Origin: a bacterium
GTDB taxonomy: Bacteria > SM23-81 > DAOVCL01
Direction: 5' to 3'
Assembly: GCA_029932675.1 (NCBI GenBank)
Contig: JAOZPP010000009.1
Span: 1 to 63,184, forward strand
Length of the DNA stretch: 63,184 nucleotides
In this document: piece after piece, positions 49,162-57,411 of the stretch
Position numbering within the stretch: the stretch's first letter is position 1
Layout: every line of letters begins with the position of its first letter
Translations under genes and position numbers: made by a program
The notes under the pieces: model-generated
What the model saw: only the letters and a program-made list of their open reading frames with translations
What the model was told of the DNA's origin: nothing
The model's database searches: none

Positions 49162-49616
49162 CCTTCGGAGGGGGCCTTCTTGATCTTTTCGGAGATCGCC
49201 TTCATTAAGGGGTAGCGAAGGGGATAAGAGGATTTGGTCAGGACTACCTGTTTGGCCAGTCTCTTCTTGGGGTTGACCAGGATCGGCCCTTTGAGATTAG
49301 CCGTTGCCTTCCCATTCCCCAGTGTGACCAGACAATATACCTTTAGATCCTTTACTCCCTTGACCCCCAAGCTCCTCAGATCCTCTTTGGTTATCTCCGG
49401 TTGATAATTTGGATAGAAACTTCTTGGCTCAAGGAGGGGAAATTTAAGCTGCTTCTCCTCTAAGGAGAGGAGCCAGGTGAAGGGCTCATATTCTTTGAGC
49501 TTTAAGAGGAGGTAATTCTTGAAACCTTCAAATCCGATTAATCCCTGGGGGAAGGTGATCACCTTCCCCACCTCAGTCTTCTTCTTCTCCTTTAATCCAA
49601 TCATCTTCCTATGCAA
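49158..49616 (-). CDS. fliW: Flagellar assembly factor FliW
   Basis: FliW binds flagellin or CsrA alternately, coupling flagellin export to translation. The 152 residues include VITFPQGLIGFEGFKNYLLL, FTWLLSLEEKQLKFPLLEP and YCLVTLGNGKATANLKGPIL followed by VNPKKRLAKQVV, all typical. The start may be TTG 49616 or ATG 49604 (MIGLKEKKK); neither has ideal spacing to AGGAAG. It overlaps csrA by 4 bases. Confidence 0.93.
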   Translation of the reverse strand: MHRKMIGLKEKKKTEVGKVITFPQGLIGFEGFKNYLLLKLKEYEPFTWLLSLEEKQLKFPLLEPRSFYPNYQPEITKEDLRSLGVKGVKDLKVYCLVTLGNGKATANLKGPILVNPKKRLAKQVVLTKSSYPLRYPLMKAISEKIKKAPSEG

Positions 49617-49689
49617 TGCTTCGGGTTAAATTATTTCGCTTTAACTGGCTTTTATAATGGAAACTTGCTAAGATTTAATGTTTTGCTGG

Positions 49690-50400
49690 TTATTTTATCT
49701 TCCCCAAATCATTAACCGCCCTGCTTAATGTCTGATCCTGCAATAAGATGGCCTTCCCATTCGCCTCATAAAGCCTGAGGAGACTAATAAGCTCTATCAT
49801 CTCCTTTGCTGGAGCCACATTTGAGGCCTCCAAATATCCTTGGAGTATCCGGGGATTTTCCACCCTCTTGGCTCTTCTCTCCCCTAAGGGAGAGAAGAGT
49901 CCCCTCCCCTCCCGGCGCAGGGGATAGGGAAGATCAAAATCTGAAATGAGCAATCTATCCACCAGCCGTCCATCCACAAATACCTTGCCCTGGCTGTCTA
50001 TCGTGACCCCTGTTCCATCCACCACTATGGGACCATTCTCTCCCAACAAGGGATCACCCTCCTGGGTAACGAGCAAGCCCTCCGCATTCAGGCTAAAATC
50101 TCCCTTTCTCGTATACCTTACCCCCTGCGCGGTCTCCACAGTAAAGAAACCGCGGCCCTCAATGGCCAAATTCAGTGGATCACCGGTCCTTTGAAGGCTA
50201 CCCGGAGAGAAGTCAGTTTTAGCTTCCAAACCCAACACCGGCAGTTGTTTGCCAGGAAGGGAGGAGTAGAGTTCCTGCAGGTTGGCCACTTCCCTCTTGA
50301 ATCCAGGGGAATTTAGATTAGCCACATTATTTGCCGTGATCTCCTGTTGAAGGATACGCGCTCTCATCCCGTTTGCCGAGACGTAAAGTCCAGGTAGCAT
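49690..50400 (-). CDS. Flagellar basal-body rod protein, FlgF/FlgG family
   Basis: A 236-residue rod protein: GLYVSANGMRARILQQEITA, NNVANLNSPGFKREVANLQE (rod N-terminal motif), GRGFFTVETAQGVRYTRKGD and FSLNAEGLLVTQEGDPLLGE, ending in the conserved YLEASNVAPAKEMIELISLL and YEANGKAILLQDQTL. A longer frame reaches 50472, but ATG 50400 is directly preceded by AGGAGGAGAT and matches the family N-terminus. FlgF and FlgG cannot be separated confidently from sequence by eye. Confidence 0.9.
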   Translation of the reverse strand: MLPGLYVSANGMRARILQQEITANNVANLNSPGFKREVANLQELYSSLPGKQLPVLGLEAKTDFSPGSLQRTGDPLNLAIEGRGFFTVETAQGVRYTRKGDFSLNAEGLLVTQEGDPLLGENGPIVVDGTGVTIDSQGKVFVDGRLVDRLLISDFDLPYPLRREGRGLFSPLGERRAKRVENPRILQGYLEASNVAPAKEMIELISLLRLYEANGKAILLQDQTLSRAVNDLGKIK

Positions 50401-50472
50401 ATCTCCTCCTTCCCGGTCAGGGGATAATATCCTATGCTGAGGTGGTGTTAGTTCACTTAGGAGGCAAAGCAA

Positions 50473-50842
50473 ATCTTATGCCATCTAAAAGGGTGACCCA
50501 AATTTGGATAAAAGAGGAGTGAATCCTTTGTGATTTCATTCCTTACACTAATTGTCAGCAATGGGGATCAGCTAAACCAATCCCCTTAGCTGGGGAAAGC
50601 TTTCCCAGGAAAGGGACTTTTTTTCCGCCCCCTATGCTTGAACGAGAAAATTTCTCCCCGCCAGAGGATCTTCAGCCAATCCAACCCTTAACATAATCAA
50701 GAGTTGGCCTGTTAAAGGCTTATGAGAAAAAGGACTTGCCTGGGGAAGGGGAAATTGTTATACTGCTGGGCAAGATATTGTCCCCAAACAACACCTATAA
50801 AGGGAGGTTTAATCCATAATTCTCGATTGTGGAAAGTTTTCC
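50473..50842. other. Intergenic region between divergent genes
   Basis: No gene is supported here. A 14-bp palindrome GGGAAAGCTTTCCC lies at 50593-50606, followed by AGGAAAGGGACTTTTTTT, a weak plus-strand terminator candidate. The right end leads into the sigma-28-like site at 50843. Confidence 0.5.
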
Positions 50843-50870
50843 TAAAGAAGTTGGCCTTATCTGCCGATAT
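50843..50870 (+). promoter_or_regulatory. Sigma-28-like promoter of the lipoprotein-OmpA operon
   Basis: TAAA at 50843-50846, 16 bases, GCCGATAT at 50863-50870. The spacing equals that of the fliC promoter in this window and the -10 differs at one base. It is 34 bases upstream of ATG 50904, and would place an envelope operon under flagellar sigma control. Confidence 0.5.
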
Positions 50871-50903
50871 AATATCAGTAGCGCTTTTTGATTAGGAGAG
50901 AAA

Positions 50904-52448
50904 ATGTGGAAAGCTTTCGTTAAAACCCTCTTTTTGGGCTTACCGCTCCTCATTGGATGTTCGGTGAAGAAACCATCATCCCCCACTTGGGATGTAAACC
51001 TCATTCTTCCCTTGATGAACAAAACTTATACGATGCCCCAGATAGCCGAAGATGAGGACTACCTCTCCCTGATTGGGGATAAGCTCTTCTTCTCAGTGCG
51101 GGATACGATACCGCCCTGCCATATGAATGGCTATCTAATAGAGAGCGCTCAATCCGAACCGGAAAAGCTTGGCCTAAGCCAAATAAACTCCTCCATCGCT
51201 CAATCCCACGGCTTAAACATCCCTATTCCCCCCTTTACCTTCCCTCTTATACAAAGGGAGGTTAGATTTACCAGCTTTTCTCTATTAGAGATCGATAGCG
51301 GATATATAGGAGTAAAGCTAATCAACCACCTACCCTTTCCAATAGATAGTATGGTAATTGGCATAGGGGAGTGTGGAGAGATAGAATTCGCCGGTATAAT
51401 AATGCCCGGAGCTGAAGCTTTCGACTCCCTGGATATTCATGGCAGAACCATACACAATCAACAGCATTTGGAGCTCTCCGGAAGGACTCCGGGAACTGGG
51501 GGCCAGAGTGTCCATATCGATACTACTGTCCAAACTTTAGATCTAGTGGTGATTCTCTCCTCCCTGAAGGTCGGTCAATTTGTAGGGGTGATGAAAAAGA
51601 CAAAGCTAAGGATTGAACCCAGAGAGGAATTGATCCACCTACCTCAAGGTTTGAAGGCGATTTCCCTCTCCACTGTGCAGATGGATCTGGAGGTAAAAAA
51701 CGGGGTCAATTTTCCAGCAGAGCTTGACTCGCTGATCTTACAGGGATATGACGATGGTGGGTCTCCATTAGAAGTACTAACTGTACCCGAGGATCAGAAG
51801 TATATCCCACCTGAATCGGAAACGACTATTCGGTTTGATAGCACAAATAGCAACATAGTCCACTTCGTCAATTCCTTGCCCCGGAAGATCGAGGCCAGCG
51901 GCTCTATTATTGTCGGGGATAGCCTATACGATGGCGATGCCAACCGCTCTGATTCAGTTCTCCTAAGCTACCATATCTGGTCCCCCTTAGAGCTTATCCT
52001 TGCGCCCCAAACGATCGAGGGTGGGACGACCAGGGTAGAAGTCGGTGAGGAAACCAGGGATTTGGTTGAAAATAGGCTGATGAGTGGGGCGATAATTGCC
52101 CGGGCCGAAAACCACCTCCCCTTAGGGGCCTCAGTCACTTACTATTTTGACCCAGATTCCACCAATCTGGACAGCTCAGCTTCCCTGATCGTCCCCTCCC
52201 CCCCGGACAGCCTCTACTTAAAACCAGGCCATACCAGTTCATCTGGGGAGGTAGATCAACCCGTAATAAGCACGCTTTCCATCCATCTCAGCCATGAGGA
52301 CCTCCAAGTCTTCCAAGATTCCCTCCTCTTCCTCCGCACCAAAGTGGAGATCCCGGGCACCCATGGCAAACCCATAAAGATCTGCCCTGGGGATTACCTG
52401 CGGATAACCGCCAGGCTGGAGGTGGGAGTTAAGGTAGGAGGGGACTAA
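50904..52448 (+). CDS. Lipoprotein of unknown function
   Basis: A 514-residue lipoprotein: signal segment TLFLGLPLLIGCSVKKPSSP with lipobox LLIGC. The remainder is beta-rich and acidic, with repeated modules such as LEIDSGYIGVKLINHLPFPI, LSTVQMDLEVKNGVNFPAEL and GSIIVGDSLYDGDANRSDSV. I do not recognise the family. ATG 50904 follows TAGGAGAG. It lies 12 bases before the OmpA/TSP3 barrel gene, suggesting a paired outer-membrane unit in which this protein sits on the inner leaflet. Confidence 0.82.
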   Translation: MWKAFVKTLFLGLPLLIGCSVKKPSSPTWDVNLILPLMNKTYTMPQIAEDEDYLSLIGDKLFFSVRDTIPPCHMNGYLIESAQSEPEKLGLSQINSSIAQSHGLNIPIPPFTFPLIQREVRFTSFSLLEIDSGYIGVKLINHLPFPIDSMVIGIGECGEIEFAGIIMPGAEAFDSLDIHGRTIHNQQHLELSGRTPGTGGQSVHIDTTVQTLDLVVILSSLKVGQFVGVMKKTKLRIEPREELIHLPQGLKAISLSTVQMDLEVKNGVNFPAELDSLILQGYDDGGSPLEVLTVPEDQKYIPPESETTIRFDSTNSNIVHFVNSLPRKIEASGSIIVGDSLYDGDANRSDSVLLSYHIWSPLELILAPQTIEGGTTRVEVGEETRDLVENRLMSGAIIARAENHLPLGASVTYYFDPDSTNLDSSASLIVPSPPDSLYLKPGHTSSSGEVDQPVISTLSIHLSHEDLQVFQDSLLFLRTKVEIPGTHGKPIKICPGDYLRITARLEVGVKVGGD

Positions 52449-52460
52449 CAAGGCCATAGA

Positions 52461-54461
52461 ATGAAGAATGCAAAAGCCAAAATTGTTCTTGCGTTATTGC
52501 TTATTGGCCTGTTCTCTAATGACGGCTGGTCATCCGTTGGCTTCCAGGCGAGAAGCTGGGGGATGGCCGGAGCCTACTCGGCTATAGCCAGAGGAGAAGA
52601 GGCCCCCTACTTTAATCCTGCCAACCTCGCTCTAGCAGGAGGACCGATTTTCTCCATATCCTTCCTCTCCCTGGGCGTCGGCTTAGGAAACAACAGTTTC
52701 ACCCTTTCCGATTACAACAGATACAACGGCAGTTACCTCTCCGAAAGGCATAAGAGGACAATCCTGGGCAAGATCCCCTCTTCCGGCTTCTCAGTGGATC
52801 TCCGAGCAGAACTTGGGCTCCTCAGCCTCTCCTATAGGAATTACGGATTTTTCATTGGGAGTTTTGCTGGTTCCCACCTTACCCTACCCAGAGATCCCTT
52901 CGAGCTCATCCTCTACGGAAACGAGCTAAACAGATGGTATGAGATCGCTGATGTGGATGGGGAAGTAGTCGCTCAGGCGATTACAGGTTTCTCCGCAGCT
53001 AAGCGATTAGACCTTAAATGGTTCGACGAGTTCTCTATAGGGGCAAACCTGAAATACCTGAGGGGAATATATTATGCAGAGGTGACTAGGTCAGGAGGGG
53101 GGATAACCACTACGGAAAGCGCCATAGAAGGGGAAGGGGAGGTAGTCTATCGTCACGCCCAAGGAGGGCAGGGGTTTTCTTTGGATCTAGGCCTTGCTGG
53201 TTCTTTTGGCCAAGGTTGGGTGGTGGGTCTGGCCCTCTTCAACCCCTTTGGGTCCCTCAAATGGAGCAAGGAAACTAAGGAAGGGTTTTTTACCTTTAAG
53301 GCTGAATCATTAACCGCCAGTTCCACAAAAAGTGATACATTGGTGACCTCAGAGGATTCCAGCTATGATATTGGCCCATTCCGCTCCCCTCTTCCCTCTT
53401 ACCTGAGGGTAGGCATCTCCCGACGGTTTCATTCCCTCCTCCTTGATCTTGACTATGAACAGGGGTTTAGGAACCTTGGCTGGTTGTGCACGACTCCCCG
53501 CTTCTCCTTGGGAGCGGAATATAAACCTTTAAAGTGGCTCCCCATCCGAGGAGGGATTGCTTTGGGAGGAAGGGAGGGGTTCAGCACCGCTTTAGGGGTT
53601 GGCCTCTCCATTGGGTCCTTTCGGATGGATCTCTCCACCTCCAGCAGAGGGTTGGTCTTCAACCCGGCAAGCAAGGGGATTGGGTTGGCAGCCTCTTTTG
53701 ACCTCTGGTTTGGCCAGATTTCACCCACCCCTCTTGACCAAGACAAGGATGGAGTGCAGGACAAGCTGGATGGTTGTCCACTTCAGCCGGAGGATTTCGA
53801 TGGCTTTCAGGACGACGATGGCTGCCCAGACCCTGATAACGACAACGATGGAGTCCCCGATATCTCCGATAAATGCCCTAACGAACCGGAGGATATAGAC
53901 GGCTACCAGGACGACGACGGCTGCCCAGACCCTGACAACGACAACGATGGAGTCCTCGATGTGGAGGACAACTGCCCCAATGAGGCCGGCCCTGCCTCCA
54001 ACCACGGCTGCCCCATAGTCGACTCCGATAACGATGGTGTCTTAGACCCCGATGACCAATGTCCCAATACCCCAGCTGGGGTAAAGGTAGATGTGCACGG
54101 CTGCCCCACTGCCCCCAAAATAGAGGGGAAGATGGTTCTGGAAGGGGTGAAGTTTGCCTCAGGGAAGGCCACATTTACCCCCGGCTCCGAGGCCGCTCTG
54201 GACAAGCTCTATGAGTCCCTGAAGGCCTATCCTGATCTGAGGATAGAGATCCAGGGATATACGGACAGTTGGGGTAAGGCTAGTGCCAACAAGGTCCTCT
54301 CCCAGAAGAGGGCAGAGGCGGTGATGAACTACCTGATTAAGAAGGGTATTGCCTCCTATAGGCTAAAGGCTGTAGGCTATGGAGAGGCCAACCCCATCGC
54401 CAGCAACAAGACTAAGGCTGGCCGAGCCAAAAACAGAAGGATTGAGATCCTGCCCTTTTAA
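52461..54461 (+). CDS. PorV-like barrel with TSP3 repeats and OmpA domain
   Basis: A 666-residue outer-membrane protein. Residues 1-25 are a signal peptide. Residues about 26-420 form a large beta-barrel of the FadL/PorV/DUF5723 kind, opening with GFQARSWGMAGAYSAIARGE, EAPYFNPANLALAGG. TSP3 repeats follow (DQDKDGVQDKLDGCP, DNDNDGVPDISDKCP and more), then an OmpA peptidoglycan-binding domain (GYTDSWGKASANKVLSQKRA). The last 201 codons are identical in DNA to those of the gene at 16817, apart from the final residue. The barrel halves are unrelated, so a shared C-terminal module has been copied onto a different barrel. Confidence 0.93.
   Translation: MKNAKAKIVLALLLIGLFSNDGWSSVGFQARSWGMAGAYSAIARGEEAPYFNPANLALAGGPIFSISFLSLGVGLGNNSFTLSDYNRYNGSYLSERHKRTILGKIPSSGFSVDLRAELGLLSLSYRNYGFFIGSFAGSHLTLPRDPFELILYGNELNRWYEIADVDGEVVAQAITGFSAAKRLDLKWFDEFSIGANLKYLRGIYYAEVTRSGGGITTTESAIEGEGEVVYRHAQGGQGFSLDLGLAGSFGQGWVVGLALFNPFGSLKWSKETKEGFFTFKAESLTASSTKSDTLVTSEDSSYDIGPFRSPLPSYLRVGISRRFHSLLLDLDYEQGFRNLGWLCTTPRFSLGAEYKPLKWLPIRGGIALGGREGFSTALGVGLSIGSFRMDLSTSSRGLVFNPASKGIGLAASFDLWFGQISPTPLDQDKDGVQDKLDGCPLQPEDFDGFQDDDGCPDPDNDNDGVPDISDKCPNEPEDIDGYQDDDGCPDPDNDNDGVLDVEDNCPNEAGPASNHGCPIVDSDNDGVLDPDDQCPNTPAGVKVDVHGCPTAPKIEGKMVLEGVKFASGKATFTPGSEAALDKLYESLKAYPDLRIEIQGYTDSWGKASANKVLSQKRAEAVMNYLIKKGIASYRLKAVGYGEANPIASNKTKAGRAKNRRIEILPF
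53854..54454 (+). repeat. 601-bp exact duplication, copy B (TSP3 plus OmpA domain)
   Basis: Identical to 17622-18222 with no mismatch found on direct comparison. The block begins inside the second TSP3 repeat and stops three bases before the stop codon. Confidence 0.95.
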
Positions 54462-54590
54462 TTGGGCGGTATCGCTCAGAAGGGGGGACTCCTCCTCTAC
54501 AGAAATGGAGGAGAGAACATTTCAGATGTGAAACTCTTCTGATTTAATGGGTAAACTCATCAAGAGCGGTTTGATCTAACCTGAAGTGGA

Positions 54591-55424
54591 TTAAGATTTT
54601 TCTACTTTGGCTATATACTCTTCCACTACTCTCCGTAAAGCATCCTCAGGGGAGACCCCCAAATTCCGAGCAAGGCTAACCAAGGAGAAAAGTAGCTCCC
54701 CCAACCTCTTCTCCTTCATCTCCACGTCCCCATCCTGGGCCGCTTTCCTTAATTGGAATAACCTATCCTCTACTTCTTTGCAAATCTCCTCACTCTCGCT
54801 TTGGCTAGCAGTTTCCACCCTGGCCAGCTTCTCCTGCGCCCTGAAGGCCTTAAGCAGAGCAGGAAGGCTCTTAGGAAGGCCATCCAAAATGGTTCCTCCC
54901 TTCTCCCCTCCCTTTATCCTCTCCCAGTTTTCTAAAACCTCTTGAGAGCTTTTCACTTTAACCCCACCGAAGACATGGGGGTGTCTTCTGATCAGCTTCT
55001 GAACTATCCCCTCAATCACCCCATAGATATCAAACCTACCTTCCTCCTTGGCCATTTGGGAGTGGAAGACGATCTGTAAAAGTAAATCGCCAAGCTCTTC
55101 CTTAAGCTTTCCATCATCTCCTGAGTCAATTGCCTCCAAGACCTCGTAGGTCTCTTCCAAAAGATATGGCCTGATGCTCTGATGGGTCTGTTCCCTATCC
55201 CATGGACACCCCTTAGGTCCTCTTAGGGTCTCCATCAACTCAACCAATTGAGCAAATTTACCCTTTTTCTCCAAGTTTCCTCCCTGCACTTTGGCCGTAA
55301 GCAGCGAGACTTCTCTGACAGGATCTTTACCCCAAATTATCCTGTGGGGGTTGCTTACCTTGTTCATCATGTCTATCCTGTCTAAAAATGTGATTAGGTA
55401 GGGTGGCTGATGAGTTACCCCCAC
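54591..55424 (-). CDS. mazG: Nucleoside triphosphate pyrophosphohydrolase
   Basis: MazG hydrolyses non-canonical NTPs. Landmarks are LVELMETLRGPKGCPWDREQ, THQSIRPYLLEETYEVLEAI, LKEELGDLLLQIVFHSQMAK and RRHPHVFGGV, with NWERIKGGEK following, and a second all-alpha half with RLGELLFSLVSLARNLGVSP. The 277-residue frame opens at GTG 55424 and has about 55 residues before the conserved start, so translation may begin later: ATG 55370 behind AGGA is possible. A promoter (TTGCCT-N17-TATATT) lies at 55439-55467 on this strand. Confidence 0.92.
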   Translation of the reverse strand: MGVTHQPPYLITFLDRIDMMNKVSNPHRIIWGKDPVREVSLLTAKVQGGNLEKKGKFAQLVELMETLRGPKGCPWDREQTHQSIRPYLLEETYEVLEAIDSGDDGKLKEELGDLLLQIVFHSQMAKEEGRFDIYGVIEGIVQKLIRRHPHVFGGVKVKSSQEVLENWERIKGGEKGGTILDGLPKSLPALLKAFRAQEKLARVETASQSESEEICKEVEDRLFQLRKAAQDGDVEMKEKRLGELLFSLVSLARNLGVSPEDALRRVVEEYIAKVEKS

Positions 55425-55438
55425 AACCTATACAGCCC

Positions 55439-55467
55439 AATATACTCCCTTAGTCCCTTAGAGGCAA
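55439..55467 (-). promoter_or_regulatory. Sigma-70 promoter of mazG
   Basis: On the minus strand TTGCCT (55467-55462), 17 bases, TATATT (55444-55439). It is divergent from the alanine racemase promoter, only 14 bases away. Confidence 0.55.
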
Positions 55468-55480
55468 GGGCAAAAAGGGC

Positions 55481-55509
55481 TTGATTTGGGGAGCAATATT
55501 TAATATATA
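55481..55509 (+). promoter_or_regulatory. Sigma-70 promoter of the alr operon, probably leaderless
   Basis: TTGATT at 55481-55486, 17 bases, TATATA at 55504-55509. The expected start point coincides with the ATG at 55516, so the mRNA would have little or no leader; accordingly no spaced Shine-Dalgarno is seen. Confidence 0.6.
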
Positions 55510-55515
55510 AAAGGG

Positions 55516-57411
55516 ATGAAAGGAAACTATCGCTCTTGGGCTCAGATTGACCTAAAGGCATTAGCCAAAAATATATCCGAGATCAAGGGATTGGTGGGGC
55601 CAAATGTCGGGTTACTCCAGGTGGTAAAGGCCGACGGCTACGGCCATGGGGCTCTGCAGGTGGCCAAGGTAGCCCTCTCCAACGGTGCCTATGGGTTAGG
55701 TGTGGCCAATGCTGAGGAGGGGATAGCCCTCAGGTTGGGCGGAATTGATGCTCCTATACTTATCTTGAGCCCTTCCCTCCCCGCCGAAGTCCCCGAGATA
55801 GTAGAATACAGCCTTACTCCTTCCTTATCCGACACCATTATCCTCTCCCCTCTCTCTGAAGAGGCAAAAAGGATGGGAAAGGAGGTCAGCGTCCATATCG
55901 AGGTGGACACAGGTATGGGGAGAGCGGGGGTGAGGCCAGAGGAGACGAGCCAATTAGCTAAGAAGGTGCTCTCCTCTGAGGGATTGAAGTTAGAAGGTAT
56001 CTTCTCCCATTTCGCCTCCGCTGACTTGGTGGACAGGGAGTTTTCCCATCATCAGTTAGAGAGGTTTAAGGCGACAATTAAGGCTCTAAGAGATGCGGGG
56101 ATAACCATCCCCTTGAAACATATGGCTAATAGTGCGGCCATCCTTGAATTTCCGGACTCCTACTTCAACCTGGTCAGGCCGGGGCTGCTCAGTTATGGCC
56201 TCTACCCCTCGGAGAAGGTTAAGAGGAAGATAGAGGTCAAGCCGGCCTTAAGTTTTAAGACAAAAGTGGCCCAGATAAAGGAGATCCCCCCCGGTGAGTC
56301 AGTTAGCTATGGGAGGACCTGGAAGGCTAAAGTCCCCTCCAAAGTTGCGGTCATCCCGGTAGGATATGGGGATGGATATGGTTTCCTCCTCTCCAACAAG
56401 GGGGAGGTTTTGGTTAAAGGGGAAAGAGCCCCCATAGTGGGGAGGGTGACCATGGACCTGACTATGGTGGATATAACCAACATCCCTGGAGTGGGGGTTG
56501 AGGAGGAGGTAACCATCATCGGCCGGGATGGAGAAGAGGAGATAACCGCCGATGAGGTGGCCCAAAGGGCCGGTAGCTTAAGCTATGAGGTCCTCTGTCT
56601 CATCGGAAAGAGAGCACCCAGAATTTATACCCAAGGGGAGAAGGTTGGTGGAATAAGGTTGGCCTTGAAGAGAAGAGATGTCTTGGATAGGCTCATCCCA
56701 CCTGAGGAGATGGAGGAGATAATCAAGGACTGCTTGCAACTGCGGCTAAACGAGGAAGTGGGAGAAGCTTTATACCAAGGTCTACTGGAGGCTATCTTCG
56801 GTCAGCGGGGAAAAGAGCTGCAGTATCGTCGAGATCTCCGGCATCGGGTCTGGTTCGAGGAGAGAGAAGATAGATATGAGGTAAGGACAGAGATTGAATA
56901 CTACAAAGTTCTCAATTCCGACTCCTTCTATGTAGCCTGCGCCAAGGATGAGGAAAGCTTAGCTTACTACTTTCAAGACCCCCTCTGCGAGTATAGGTGG
57001 CTGTTGGAGAGGGAGAGGGTGGAGACCCACGACTTTCAGGTGAGGAGTTTAAGGGTCGATGGCCGAAAACTTGCGCCAAAAGAGGAAAAGCAAACGGAGA
57101 GGGGTTATGAGGTCCACTTCCAGGAACCGCGTCTCCGCTCTAAACTTAACCAACCGGTGAAGATGGAGATCGAGACCCAAACTTGGCAGTCAAAGGTGAG
57201 CCGAGAACTTCCCATATATATCGTCTATCCCACCAAAGGAATGGAGGTTACCTTTGACTATGCGCAGACTAGCATAGAGGGGGTTAAGGCGATAAGCTTC
57301 TTAGCCGGTAAGGATAGGTATCCACAGAGGAGGGACTCACAGGGAAGGTCGCTCACCATCTCCCTGGAGGGTTGGGCCTTCCCTAACAGCGGGATAACCT
57401 TTATCTGGTAG
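55516..57411 (+). CDS. alr: Alanine racemase fused to an unknown C-terminal domain
   Basis: Residues 1-373 are a complete alanine racemase: LQVVKADGYGHGALQVA with the PLP Lys38, HIEVDTGMGRAGV, GIFSHFASAD, VRPGLLSYGLYP, GESVSYGRTWKA with the second catalytic Tyr, and MDLTMVDITNIPGV. It makes D-Ala for peptidoglycan. Residues 374-631 are an additional domain of about 258 residues not found in ordinary Alr: a charged helical part (PPEEMEEIIKDCLQLRLNEE) then a beta-rich part ending in LEGWAFPNSGITFIW. I do not recognise this domain. The frame is continuous, so the fusion is real in this sequence. Confidence 0.93.
   Translation: MKGNYRSWAQIDLKALAKNISEIKGLVGPNVGLLQVVKADGYGHGALQVAKVALSNGAYGLGVANAEEGIALRLGGIDAPILILSPSLPAEVPEIVEYSLTPSLSDTIILSPLSEEAKRMGKEVSVHIEVDTGMGRAGVRPEETSQLAKKVLSSEGLKLEGIFSHFASADLVDREFSHHQLERFKATIKALRDAGITIPLKHMANSAAILEFPDSYFNLVRPGLLSYGLYPSEKVKRKIEVKPALSFKTKVAQIKEIPPGESVSYGRTWKAKVPSKVAVIPVGYGDGYGFLLSNKGEVLVKGERAPIVGRVTMDLTMVDITNIPGVGVEEEVTIIGRDGEEEITADEVAQRAGSLSYEVLCLIGKRAPRIYTQGEKVGGIRLALKRRDVLDRLIPPEEMEEIIKDCLQLRLNEEVGEALYQGLLEAIFGQRGKELQYRRDLRHRVWFEEREDRYEVRTEIEYYKVLNSDSFYVACAKDEESLAYYFQDPLCEYRWLLERERVETHDFQVRSLRVDGRKLAPKEEKQTERGYEVHFQEPRLRSKLNQPVKMEIETQTWQSKVSRELPIYIVYPTKGMEVTFDYAQTSIEGVKAISFLAGKDRYPQRRDSQGRSLTISLEGWAFPNSGITFIW

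Noticed and set aside
50593-50606. GGGAAAGCTTTCCC as an intrinsic terminator
   Set aside because: The perfect palindrome leaves no loop and the T-run is offset; more like an operator or chance palindrome.
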